DNA of 64,000 nt from Byssothecium circinans (taxonomy: Eukaryota; Ascomycota; Dothideomycetes; Pleosporales; Massarinaceae): assembly GCA_010015675.1 (NCBI GenBank), contig ML977006.1, positions 285,933-349,932 on the forward strand. Reading direction: 5' to 3'. The position numbers were made by a program, and so were the translations under genes. Every line of letters begins with the position of its first letter. Position 1 is the first letter of the stretch. The notes under the pieces are model-generated. The model was not told where the DNA came from. It did no database searches and saw nothing but the letters and a program-made list of their open reading frames with translations. Below are positions 44,677 to 55,809 of this stretch, piece after piece.

Positions 44677-47600
44677 GTGTAGGTGTAGGTGTCGGTTGAG
44701 TGGGGGGCTTGAGTGCAGGTTTTTCGTTTTGTTTGGGTAACTTAATTGTAAAGCTATTCAGTCGACTAACTCTTTTTTTGCAACTTCGCCATCCTTCGCC
44801 TCCATCGTAGCCGCTTAGTCTCTGCAGATTTTTTTCGACGCCTTGTACTCGCTGTCTACCTTATCCATTTCAGGATATAGCGGTGTTTTCTTCTGTCCTT
44901 GTCCTTTGATGTTTTCATTTATTAATAATATACAACCATATAAGAGGAAAGGCCTCAAATTACTTTTCGAAGCAGAAGTTTGATGGAGACTGCATGGTGT
45001 TATTATACCCAAAAAAATTGAGAGAAAAGCAAACGGAGTCGCTACCTTGCCTTACTGCGTTATTTGATATTAACCCATACTCTTTTTATAACTTTTCGCC
45101 GTGTCATATGGACGTGCTATTGCATATTATATCGGTTATTGAAAAGGATTGGGCGAGGTGCACGTACTCTCAAAGCGCAATATTGGGATTTACTTTTACT
45201 CAAGTAGCTAGACCTCCATCACCATAAGCACTACATGTTAGCTGACATGTCAACACCGCAACCTCAATCTCCAACTCACCGACACTATCGTGCCTTTCTT
45301 TCTCCAAAGAAGCCACCTTCCCAGTTCCCGGCCCCCAGCAGCGCGATTCGCGCGGAAGCTTTCCTTAGACTACATCATTTCACCACGGCTATTTTCATAA
45401 CCTCGGCGCACTTCTGCGTCGTTCCCAACGGCATCTCACAGCACATATATACCTCCGCGTTTCGATCTCCCACATGCCTTCATCCAAAACCTTCTCCGTT
45501 GCAGTGCTATCCTCTTCCTCCATTAGTTGAGGAGGTGGAGAGGGAAGCGATTACGCTTGACGAACACAAAGGGAAGAACAGGGAAGTATGGTGAAAGAAG
45601 AGCGCGGCAGGTTTAAGCATCCTGGCTCTGGAAGAAGGGCTGGGGTTGCGGCGGTGATGTTAAAGCCGAAGCCGAAGCCGAAAGCTCCGAATATATTTAG
45701 TGAGAACAAGAGCTTCCAGGGCGTTGTGGATGAGATTGGGATTGGGATTGAGATATCTGCGGAGGGAGTTGGGCATGGGGATCGTCGAAGGATACGGAGC
45801 ACGCTTTGCCGGATGACGCCGAGAATGAGGAGAAAGAGGCGGCGCAGAAGCAGAACATTGATGAGGAGGAGGCTGAGAAGCTGGGGACGAAACGGCGCCG
45901 GAGAACGCATTGGGTGGTAAGCCGAAGGGTAGGAAGAGTAAGAGTAAAGGTAGTAGACCTGCATAACTAGCGTTATAGGCGCGGGTTGTGGATCTGAAGC
46001 CATGCGTAGATACATGTACCCTGTCAATTGCCAATGTTTTGCGGGTTGTGTGAAGTATCAATTTAGTATCCATTTGTTGATACTGAGAGGTGTTCATATT
46101 GCTATTTTTATAATATTTCTAGTTAAAGAAATGCCTACGTAAGTGCATATATGCATGAGAAATACATATAAGTTACTACAAAAACAGTATTTTAGGGAGT
46201 ATATACTTAACTTTTCTCAAAGTAATCAACGTTTTGCATTTCACATCCCGACACAAAACCCCCCTGTCGATAGACTATGTAGATTTTTCAAACGTTGATC
46301 GGCGCGTAAGTAGCAGTATCCCAACCAATATATACAAGAGCCAAGGCTCGTGTTGCTACTCTACGTTGCGGGAAGTACAGCTAGTAATCTACATAGCCTA
46401 TTCGCAAGAGTCAAAATTTGAACAACCTACCCGCCTTGAGAAATGTATCCGCTAGATACCTTTCAACAAGTATAAAACATCTGTATGAAAGTAGCAATAT
46501 TGCATCTATCTTAACCACACAATTCCAGAGAATCCCGCACCAATTGTCAAGATACAGCACTCTTTTATTATTACAGCAGTTCTCCTCGCTGCATTCCTCG
46601 TAGCTGACCTTCCAAACACCATCACCTTCTCCAGGGAATGAAAGAGCTATCCGTATGCTCTATTTCCCAATAAGTCGCATATAACGGGAACTGCCCAACA
46701 TGAACCTCACCTCCTGGACCGAAGGAACTGAAATCGTCGGTGATACATAAGCCCTCCCTCACATCACTCATCCAAACGTCCCCTTGTGATCACTCCACAA
46801 TACCGACAATTATCTCAAATAGCACATGCCGCAAGACCAATAACAGCTGCTACATCAATCAGTACGACCTCCCCTGGTGCGGCTGCATCAAGCTCCACTG
46901 AACCCTCTGAAAAGCACACACGCGCTACTACTCTAATTCTAAATGCCACCTCAAGCCCTTCATCCGCGGCAGGGCGATGAAGTACCACAAGTACGACATC
47001 GATCTGGATATCACCTGCATGGTGCCGAATTTCGAAGAGTATATATCCAGAATTTTGATTACGATGTTCGTTTCCCTTTTCTTCTTCTTTTGTTTTAGAG
47101 GGAGGTAAGGGGATGAGCTAGATTGAACTGAACTGATTTGTCGGGGTGGGTAGGAAGTAGGACAAGACTACGAGGAATTGCAATGTCCATGAGACTAGCC
47201 TTTGGCCTACTCGCGGTGAGCTATGAGTTACGAGATGTTTCGGGATTAATAGTGGATGATGGGGCTGATCTATATCTTTCGCGGACAAGACGAGAAGAGA
47301 CTCGATAACTGCGGACCAGTTGTAGTTATTTTCCCCGAAAATCACGAACCGGAAACTACATTATCGGCCCCTCTTCCACCCGCAACCGCGACCGCAACGG
47401 CAATCGCAGTTCCCATCCCAAATCTCACAGCTAAACGAAGCGCGCGCTCATCAGGATCCCGAGGTCTACACCGTCGCTTCCTTTACAGCACCACCATCAG
47501 CGAAGAATACGTCACTTGTACTTCGCATAGTAATGCTATTGATCGCGCGAATGGCGTTGAGAGAGTGTACGAGTTCACTCAGACGCTTACACTGCAGTAT

Positions 47601-48674
47601 GGGACGGTGGATGGTGGGGAGATTATGTTGTTCACTGGGGATTATTGCTGTGCGTATTGCCTTTCCCGCTTTTGCGTGGTTTTAGGAGAGTGTGTGGCGA
47701 TAGAAAGGGAAGGGAGAAGGGAAACACGGTAAGGTAACGTCCCACTCGTAACAGAACAACCGCTGTAGCGGAACAACATTATCTTCGTTACTACCTTACA
47801 TATAGCAACGCAAGCATATAGATCCATTCACATTATTAACTTATAGATCGACTACTATTGTATACATAAATGAATCCAACTGTGAAAATTACAGTGTGTG
47901 GGGTTGCAGCTGGAGATTCTGTTCGCGGCAACTAGCCGCGCTGTTATCCCCTGCTAGACAGTAAAATATAGCATTATTAAAGCTTCAGCGGTATGAGATC
48001 AACGTTTAACTGAGGAAGTCTCTATCTCAAGGCATTCGCAATGCACTGTACTTTACATTGACGAATCCGAGAGTTTCTCCGTTTGGGTCACCGGCCCTCT
48101 TTCCTACCGGTGACGACGCAAAGTATGATGTTATAAATGGGTATCAAAGGACGGTTTATAAGCGCATCTATATGTCTTGACTATTTCTTTTTCATAGCGC
48201 AGACAACATAGTCTGCTTTGGAGGAAATTTCTTTTCTAACGCACAAAAGAGTTCTTGCAAGCGCTAATTTACTGCTTGGTAATGTGCATCTGGTGGTGGG
48301 GGTCGAGCTACGCTAAGTTGTGCCTAGATCGGAGGTTCGGAATTGCTCCGTAGTGGGAATCAAATAAATTTTACGGAAGCTAGGTTAGATGAAGCTGAAG
48401 CTCACGGGTGGATATTATTTGGGCTTGATGCTTTCCTGCCCACATTCGGCGCGGCACCAATCACAATTGTATCGTCGGAGTTGCCGGAGAGTTGCTGAGC
48501 TAATCAAGCTCTCCAATTCAGCCTTGCAACCTTCGGGATTGCTGCCTATTCATTTCCGTCACTATCACCATCGTCACAGTCATCAGACTCTGTAGAGATT
48601 CAGATTATTTTTAAATCTCATCTCCAAGGGTCACTGAACTGAAGGATTTCACTATCTGGTTGACACTTGGGAAT
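44677..48674. other. 4 kb with no convincing intact gene
   Basis: Apart from the possible broken gene at 45247-45966, I found only short frames. Around 46700-47120 several short pieces read as plausible protein, including the Cys-rich CRKTNNSCYINQYDLPWCGC on the plus strand, but stops separate them. The frame 47256-47732 (158 codons) lacks recognisable features. AT content rises toward 46100-46500 and 47750-48300. Confidence 0.5.
45247..45966 (+). pseudogene. Possible frameshifted gene remnant
   Basis: An open frame from MSTPQPQSPTHRHYRAFL runs to a stop at 45594. Immediately after, an overlapping frame from 45588 gives a Lys/Pro-rich segment (VMLKPKPKPKAPNIFSEN). A third frame then reads ALPDDAENEEKEAAQKQN, with LGGKPKGRKSKSKGSRPA at the end. 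The changes of frame without splice sites suggest one decayed coding region, or chance. No family was recognised. Confidence 0.2.
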
Positions 48675-51090
48675 ATGAGTCACACTAGGGATAAATTCTT
48701 CCTTGCACTAGTGAGTACAGCGGTCGTGCTCAGCGTTTCAGCGTTCACCTACTTCGTTCTTGATCGAATTCGGTACCTTGATGAGCGGCAACGTGCCATG
48801 GAAGATACCGCTACCGACCTTGCAAACAACCGCCGCCACAAATCTTCGTTCAGCCCGGATGACGACACATATGGAGACGAGATTGCCCGAATCAGTTTGT
48901 TGCTTTCTCGAACATATTCCTCCTGGCTCCGGAGAGGTGTCATGATCAGATGGGCAATACAACCAGGCAATAGCTCCTCCTTCGAAGAAATGGACGTATG
49001 GGAAGATACCCTGGATGATTCAGATAATCAGTTGGATATCTTGCCGGAGAACCAGAAACACTCACCCCTGTGTCGGGCCTGCATTTCTCGCCTTACCTCT
49101 GGGCAATTCAGGGCACGGCGAAGTGGCGTTCCACAACATGCACGAGTGCTCAGTTTGTTCTATAACGTCAACATTTCTGCGATACACAGGTCCGCCGCGA
49201 AGACTGGCTGTACAATTTGCAAAATGATCTCAGGGACGTTACAAGACGCTGAAAATTTTGTCACTCATGCGAAAACCGTGGGGTTTAGTGACGAAGAGTG
49301 TTTCGGAATGAGTACATTCTTTGTTGAAGCCGTGAATGTACTCACGATCTCGCTGAATCTCTATGGCACAATACAGTGTATCATGGAACTCCAAATGGAG
49401 ATATACAATGAAGTTAAAACAAGAATACTTGGTCCATATTTCAGACTCTTTTTGGATCGAAGTACGTTAAGATTTCACACAATCTCCTAGAATGGGCGCA
49501 AACGCTAACTCCTCTTCCTAAGGTTCTTCGCCGTTCGATGGTATCAAGAGTCAGCCACCCATCACCGAACTCGCCTCATCTGAGGCTCTCAACCAGGCAA
49601 AGACATGGTTAGAGGACTGTGATGAACGCCATATGTCTTGTTTTAAGCAAGGGACATATCCTTTGCCAAGTCGAATACTGGATGTCACCCTAGAGAATCC
49701 ACATGGCTTTATTAAACTGGTTGAGAGTAGTGGTTTAAGCGGTGCTTACGTTGCTCTATCATATTGCTGGGGACAAGATCAAAAAACCACCCTTACACGG
49801 AAAACTTTCAAAGAATTTCTCAACGGAGTAGCCATGGATTCACTCCCACAAACAATCCTGGACGCCATCGAAGTTACCCGTAAGCTCTGCATCAAATATC
49901 TTTGGATAGATGCGCTTTGCATCATCCAAGACTCGCAGGATGATAAACTACACGAAATAGCTCGTATGGATGCTGTCTACAGTAATAGCTACGTCACTAT
50001 CAGCGCAGCAAGTGCAGCTTCGGCATCAACTGGGTTTCTTCAGCCGAGGCCTCCGTTATACGTGCAACCACTACGAATGCCTCTCCGTCTACAGCCAGGT
50101 GATGGGAACGCTACCTTGGTCATGTATGACGACTTTCAAATGGATCAAGTGGGAGTTAAAAATAGTCCAATTGAGCGAAGAGGATGGACCCTTCAAGTAA
50201 AGGTTCTATCACGAAGGGTACTATTTTACGGCGCAACGCACTTGCAATGGATGTGCCGTAGTATCCCGCTAGAGTCAGGTCCTACAGACGTACTGCAAGC
50301 CTCATTCTTGACGGACAGCTACAAGCCTGTGCACTTTTCAGGAAACCAGCCTCGTGATTTGGACCCAACATCAAATATCCTCAAAGGGTGGGAAGTCATC
50401 ATTATGCAACTTTCTCGGAGACTGCTCACCTACCCTGAAGATGCACTCCGTGCTGTGGCGGGCGTTGCTGCGAGGTACCAAAAGGAACTCCGGGATAAAT
50501 ACGTAGCGGGATTATGGAGACGGGCTTTAGTGCGTGAGCTTCTTTGGCATGGCCATCTTGAACATGATCCGATGCATCTTCAACCACGCTCAATCAGATA
50601 CATCGCACCATCCTGGTCTTGGGCTTCTCGCGTGGGGGAAATATTCTTCCCCCCATATCAACAAGATGCAACCCTGTCTACTATAGTCATTACGGATTGC
50701 TGTATTGTGTTGAAGGACAGTGCAAGCCCATTCGGAGACATTATTGACGGTCACATAGCCATCTGTGCTCCTGTGAAAAAGGCACGCTTGGTTTCGCACA
50801 CTTTATTTGATCTCCGACCAGAGATAGACAAGATAGAAGGGTGCGTCTACATCGATAGCCGGGAAGACCTGCACAGTAAATTCTGCCAATCGAGAACCGT
50901 GGTGGAGGAGTTTGACGTGGTTTTGTGTTTAAGACTAACAAATGAGATGGGATTGGTACTTAAGCGGGTTCATATTGAGAAACACACAAGAAAACAAGAG
51001 GCGGAAACGTACCGAAGAGTTGGGTGTTTTCAATCATATAGTGAAGAGTGGCTTTCTGATTGTAGGGACCAGCAGATCGTAATAGTCTGA
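48675..51090 (+). CDS. HET-domain (heterokaryon incompatibility) protein with N-terminal membrane anchor
   Basis: Exons 48675-49461 and 49523-51090 join in frame (784 residues; junction FLDRS-SPFDG). The ATG at 48675 (MSHTRDKFF) is the first in frame. A hydrophobic segment at about 8-29 (FFLALVSTAVVLSVSAFTYF) suggests a signal anchor. A region with CRAC and GCTICKMI follows (about 135-185), the Cys pairs seen ahead of many HET domains. The HET domain starts near 335 with AYVALSYCWG, then LWIDALCIIQD (about 389) and AVYSNSYVTISAA (about 413). HET domains trigger cell death when genetically different hyphae fuse, and some act in immunity-like responses. Many family members have unknown partners. 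Which allele system this one serves cannot be told. Confidence 0.88.
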
Positions 51091-51344
51091 AAATTTCACG
51101 GGACATTTTACTATCTGATCAATACTGTATCGCTATTAGTTATCAAGCCAGGCAATACTGCACGCTCTAGCTGGTGCGGGACCGGCTCGAGACGTCCCTC
51201 TATGGGTCACGGAATCCTTAGTTAGAGAAGCTCTTAGTTAAATGGTTATTCCGTTCACACATCACACCTTTTCAGTAGGGATCTTCCCCTACTCATTCAT
51301 TCGTTCATTCCTTAACCTACAATTCCCGAGTCATCTCAAAGCCT

Positions 51345-51761
51345 TCAACCCGAAGCCTTCGTCGTAACAACAACCTGCACAGTCGTAGACGGCACCTCCG
51401 TAACCTCCACAACAACATTCATAAAACTAGTCACCATCCGCGTCTCTACCGTCTCCCTCACCTCCGTCACCGTCGACGTAGAATGCACCGTAGCCGCCGG
51501 CGCGGGCGTGTTGTAGCTAGTAATTACGATAGCGGCTGGACTACTACTGGTGTTTGATAGTGTGCGCTTCTTGGTGATTGAGTAACCAGCGAAGAAGGCG
51601 GCGTTCAGGAGGCCGAGTGCGATGAGCGTGAGGAGGATTATTTGAATATAGCGTTTGTGGAGTAGGGTGCGGAGACGGGAGGGTGGAGCGGGTCGGGGTG
51701 GGAGGGCTGGAGGGATTGTGGTGGTGGGGTGGTGCGTGCGGTGGTAAGGGTTTGTGGACAT
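51345..51761 (-). CDS. Small single-pass membrane protein with Thr/Val-rich ectodomain
   Basis: A single-exon frame of 138 residues on the minus strand. It has a Pro/His/Thr-rich N-terminal tail ending in a basic patch (RLRTLLHKRY), then one membrane segment at about 38-60 (IQIILLTLIALGLLNAAFFAGY). A Thr/Val/Ser-rich outer part follows (EVRETVETRMVTSF, TTVQVVVTT). The positive charge before the membrane segment suggests the N-terminus is cytosolic. No family was recognised. It lies 254 bp past the HET gene and converges with it. Layout is shared with the products at 53080-53718 and 52177-52722. Confidence 0.6.
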   Translation of the reverse strand: MSTNPYHRTHHPTTTIPPALPPRPAPPSRLRTLLHKRYIQIILLTLIALGLLNAAFFAGYSITKKRTLSNTSSSPAAIVITSYNTPAPAATVHSTSTVTEVRETVETRMVTSFMNVVVEVTEVPSTTVQVVVTTKASG

Positions 51762-52176
51762 GATGAGATTGTGGATGTTGTGTTTTGTGTGTTTTTGGGG
51801 CTGGATTGGGAGGTAGTGGGAAAGGTGGGGAGGAAGGAAGGGGCCAGGCAGTTAGTAGAAGTGTAGTTTATATTATTTCTGCGAATTTAGGACTTGGTAG
51901 ATACAAGGTACACGTATGGCACTTCACTGTCCGGTACAACGTTTCCTTCTCTCTTTTTGTCTAAAAAGTCACATTTTAAAACTCCTACAGACAATGTGCA
52001 TAGACGCACTTCAATCGTAGGAGACTAATTCATCTCTAGTACGCACTCCCCTTCATGCTAATTCACATTCGACCCTCACCCCCTCCCCTTCCCCCATTCT
52101 CATTCCGCACCTCCCACCTCTCACTCTCCAGCACATCACCAAAGACCCCTCGCACATCTAACATCTACCATCTCCC
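51762..52176. other. Intergenic stretch
   Basis: No gene is supported. The part next to 51761 is the likely promoter of the minus-strand gene. The C-rich run at 52074-52140 reads on the plus strand as part of a 122-codon frame (52055-52423), which is the antisense shadow of the next gene. Confidence 0.5.
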
Positions 52177-52722
52177 TCATACCAGCGCAAAAAGCATAAC
52201 AGCCAACAAGCCACCCAACCCAACTACAACTCCGATTAAAATGGAGACGATCACCACAACACCATTAACCCCGCACCACCGACTCCTCACATTACGCGAT
52301 GATCGTCCCGCAAAGGAAGGAAGCCTGATTCGCGCGATAAAGTTCCTGAGCCGTGAGGCGGGCGGTGGTCGCTCGGGAAGTTCTGTAGGGAATGGGGCGT
52401 CGAGGGGAAGGGGGATTGTGTAGAGGGAGAGGATGGGCTTGGTAGGGGATGGGGCTATTGTGTTGTTTGTTTTTGATGGGTTTCTGATGAGTTTTGTGAA
52501 GGTTGTGTAGGGCAAGGGCAAGGGTGATAGACGTACTATGCGTGTGATGCGTTGGTGATGTAATTTTTGTGACTGCAGTAGGAGATGAGGCTTTAAGTTT
52601 TTATTCATGTGTGATTCCTGTGTGTGTAGGTTGGCTCTCGGGGACAAACGGAATATCTTTGATTCAGGTATTTGGTTGGGTTTGGGAGTGTTTCTGCTCT
52701 GTGGCAGACTTTTGCGAGCCAT
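52177..52722 (-). CDS. Possible small membrane protein, start uncertain
   Basis: The minus-strand frame ends with a clear membrane segment (VVVIVSILIGVVVGLGGLLA) followed by VMLFALV and the stop. Ahead of it is PPPASRLRNFIARIRLPSF, which parallels PPSRLRTLLHKR ahead of the membrane segment of the 51345-51761 product. The N-terminal ~100 residues are of low quality (Pro, Leu, Ser and Thr-rich), and the two available start codons are 52722 and 52608. An unseen upstream exon is possible. I regard the C-terminal ~70 residues as the supported part. Confidence 0.35.
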   Translation of the reverse strand: MARKSLPQSRNTPKPNQIPESKIFRLSPRANLHTQESHMNKNLKPHLLLQSQKLHHQRITRIVRLSPLPLPYTTFTKLIRNPSKTNNTIAPSPTKPILSLYTIPLPLDAPFPTELPERPPPASRLRNFIARIRLPSFAGRSSRNVRSRWCGVNGVVVIVSILIGVVVGLGGLLAVMLFALV

Positions 52723-53079
52723 CTTGATGTTTGCAACGAGAACTCTTTCTTTCTTTCTTTCGAAGATTCCGGCGTCTTGTTCTGCATGTTGTCTCTAGAT
52801 GGGCTCGTGATGACGCTGTCTTATCCTCATGTCTTTTTTTATTGAATCATGCTAGACACATTACCGACACCCATCCTTCCCGCCCCGGAACTGCGATAAG
52901 CCAGCTTTACTAGACGTTTGATTTATGCGTATATTAGAACTTAAGGATAGGAAACTCATTTATATATATATGTATATATTCAAACGTGGACGGGCATTCC
53001 ATAGTTATTATAAAACTATCTCGCATGCAGTTTTGCAAAACCCACCATACCCAACATACATAGAGAAATCCTATCAACA
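52723..53079. other. Intergenic stretch
   Basis: No gene is seen. The stretch contains a CTTTCTTTCTTTC run near 52746 and a TATATATATGTATATA run near 52960. Confidence 0.6.
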
Positions 53080-53718
53080 CTAACAGCCCAAACATCTCCA
53101 CCCCCCCTCCCTTCCCCACCCACACGCCATCCTCCTCCCCTCGATCTGTTTACACCCCCTCTCACACTCCTGCCGAGACGAGAACTTCCCCCCTACCAAG
53201 CATTCGCCTCTAAACCTCTCTGTACCCCTAGCCACAACAGTCTCCACAACGGTCTTCGTAACCTGCTCTCTACCCGCACTTCCACTCCTAGTCCTAACGT
53301 CCGTAACAGTAACCCCCGTAATCCCCACACTCGTCGTCGTGCTCGTCAGCGTCTGCGTAGCCGTATGCCACTGCGTCGGCGTCGTCGCGTTCACCTCCAC
53401 AGTTTTCACCACTGTCGTCTGCACTACCGTCGGAACCACCGTTTTCTTCCCCACCGCAGCGCCCAGGATTCCGGATCCCAGGACCGCGGCGAGGAGGAGA
53501 ACGCACGTGGTGATGAGCCAGGGGATGTTCTTGCGCGTGAAGAGGGAAGTTTGCGTAGGGGATCGCATTTGGGACTGGGATTCTAGGGTTGAGGGGTAGG
53601 GGTAATGCGGGTGGTTTGCGTCGGCGTGATCGAGGGGCGTGGGGGAGAGGGGGAGGTCGTGTAGGGGGATGGGTGAAAGGGCGGAGAGGGGTTCTGTGGA
53701 TTTTGGGTGATGGGACAT
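53080..53718 (-). CDS. Single-pass membrane protein with Thr/Val-rich stalk and six-Cys tail
   Basis: A frame of 212 residues from MSHHPKSTEPLSALS. The frame is open another 53 codons upstream, but this Met precedes the better-composed sequence. The tail is Ser/Pro/His-rich, with a basic FTRKN just before one membrane segment at about 67-88 (IPWLITTCVLLLAAVLGSGI). A Thr/Val-rich stalk follows (KKTVVPTVVQTTVVKTVEV), and a final ~45 residues contain six cysteines in a row of spacings (GEC, QEC, RGC, MAC, RC, GC) that could form a small disulphide domain. No family was recognised. Topology with the Cys-rich end outside the cell is inferred. Confidence 0.6.
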   Translation of the reverse strand: MSHHPKSTEPLSALSPIPLHDLPLSPTPLDHADANHPHYPYPSTLESQSQMRSPTQTSLFTRKNIPWLITTCVLLLAAVLGSGILGAAVGKKTVVPTVVQTTVVKTVEVNATTPTQWHTATQTLTSTTTSVGITGVTVTDVRTRSGSAGREQVTKTVVETVVARGTERFRGECLVGGKFSSRQECERGCKQIEGRRMACGWGREGGWRCLGC

Positions 53719-54469
53719 CCTCCTTGTTTTTTTGTTGTTGGAATTTGCCTCTATGCGGGGGTTAATACGTTGCTGAGGCGGATTAAGCGTTGGTGGGGAA
53801 AGGCAAAGTGAGATGTTGAGGCTTGTACTAGGGAGAGGGGATGGGGTAAGGTCTGGGTTGTTGTTTTTGTGATTCATGATTCACAACTACCTTGTCTTTG
53901 TATGTGGTGTGAGCTGGCGAGAAGGAACAATGATGGTGCTTGTGGAGCTACCTCCACATTCACATTCCTGCTGTATGTATTGTATTGCGCTGTGCTGGCG
54001 ATGGCGATAATGAAGAGTGGTCTTGTAGCTGTACCTTCACGCTCTTCGCCTCACGTGAACCCGCGACGTGAACCATGTCCATCCTCCCAACTGCAGCCCT
54101 ATATCATATCTCTTATCATATTCCCATTCGCATCTAGATTCGTGAAGGCGGGGTCCCCTCGTATGCTATGCCCACGCTATTCCTCTTCTCACATTCCCAT
54201 CCGTATCTAGATTCGTCAAGGCGGTCCCCAGCTCATAGTCCTTCGAAACCGCAGTATCATCCCCGAACCCCTATTCTTGAAGTGCACATCTGCAGTACGC
54301 TTCATACCACCAACACAACCAATCCCCTCCATTAGACTTTCCCTAATCGCCAGAAAATCGATGTACTGTACGACTTCGCATAATCTTCCTTCCGATCGTT
54401 CAAACAGATACGATGCAAATGCACACCATGCAAATCCCCATCCCTTTCCCCCTCTTTCCACTTTCAACA
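53719..54469. other. Intergenic stretch
   Basis: No gene is supported. Short frames on both strands lack features. Two similar segments, near 54106-54152 and 54175-54222 (each with CATTCGCATC/CATCCGTATC then TAGATTCGT and AAGGCGG), form a diverged direct repeat of about 70 bp spacing. Confidence 0.5.
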
Positions 54470-55127
54470 TCACGAAAGTTCCACAGGTCTAGCAGCAGGT
54501 TTCGGCTACCACGAAAAAGTCAGCTCAACTCATCTCAAACCCTCATCCACCCCACCCTCTCCCCTCCTTCCCTTCCCTTCCTCTTCCCACCTCCCCTTCC
54601 TCTTCTACCCTACACACCCTATACCAAGGACTTACCGCAGCAACATACCCATCCAACTCCCCCACGCCCTCCCCCCTCCCACCGCCACTCCCCTGCAACT
54701 CACTAACCCCCACCCCACCCATCCCCCCATGCGCATCCACATTCATCAACACACTATACGCCCCCTTGCCAGCCTCCTCTTTCCTTCCTCCCCCCTGCCT
54801 TACTTTCATAACCATATCCTCCTGCCTCTTCTTCCGCGTCCTCGACGTGCGCCACATCATCACCCCCACGACGCCGCAGAACACGCCGCATATGACGAGC
54901 GAGCCGGCCAAGATGTAGAGGATGATGTGCAGGAGCGTGGGGGTGTAGGAGGAGGCGCGCGGTGTGAGGGAGCGGGTTTGTGGTGGTGGTGGTCTTGGGC
55001 GCGCGAGGGCGGAGAAATCGATGCTGTAGCCGGGGTAGACTGTTATGCCTTGAGGTGGTGTTGTTAGTGTTGCGTGTTTTGGTGGTGGGGTGGAAGAAGG
55101 AGGAGAAGATAGATGTACCATGCCCAT
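54470..55127 (-). CDS. Single-pass membrane protein with basic cytosolic tail
   Basis: Exon 55127-54636 reads from MGMVHLSSPPSS. It has a Pro/Thr-rich first half, a membrane segment at about 66-92 (LLHIILYILAGSLVICGVFC), then a basic stop-transfer MWRTSRTRKKRQED and a Gly-rich tail ending DGYVAA. A clean donor (GTAAGTCC) follows that point. Joining to an acceptor before 54505 adds PKPAARPVELS and a stop, for 175 residues in all. Without splicing the frame runs on to 54543. An upstream exon is possible because no signal sequence is seen. No family was recognised. Confidence 0.5.
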
Positions 55128-55809
55128 AGTCCCGTCGTGGTTGCGGTACTGGTACCATCCTCGTCGATTTCGCGTACGAGGTCGCGGTCGCGGTGTTATG
55201 CGCTAGTTACAAGCACGGTAAAGAGGGTCGCCGAAATATAATATGAAATTTGATCTTTGATCTGAGGTGAGAGGGGATGGTGGGTCTCGCGCAATCAGGA
55301 ACAGGGACACATGGTGGAGGCAGTGCGGCGCATTCTTCGAGGGTGAAACGCAAGAGCTCGTGATGAGACGGCTGGGTTGGCGTCTTTCAGCCCCCACGAT
55401 AGGCTAGCGGGAGCGGAACCTTGGTTCTGGCGTGCGTGGCGGCGCGTATTGTCTGCATGGGGGACATCTATTTATTGGCTGTATTGACTTGGGTCACATG
55501 CTGTAATATGGTGTACCGCCTAGACTTGAGATCGGATGGTTGAGTCAGAAGGTGGGATATATGCATCTCGGGCTGACTCGTTTTCTTCATCATCACCCCT
55601 CCGGCCTCCACCCATCGTGAAACTACTGTCTTTCAACCTTGCTTTGCACACTGTGTTGAGGTTGGATGTAGTGCTCAATCTCCGCTCGAGAACGTCACGT
55701 TAACAGAAAATACGGACACAACGCATCATGCATCGTTGGAGTTGAGAATCTCGTATTCGGATGTCTATACCTCATCCGATCTATATTTCAGCGTAACCCC
55801 AAACCCTTC
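55128..55809. other. Intergenic stretch
   Basis: No gene is supported. This stretch includes the upstream region of the preceding minus-strand gene and the 3' region of the aminotransferase gene. Confidence 0.6.

Noticed and set aside
52055..52423. 122-codon plus-strand frame
   Set aside because: Pro/Thr-rich shadow antisense to the clear membrane segment encoded on the minus strand at 52177-52722.
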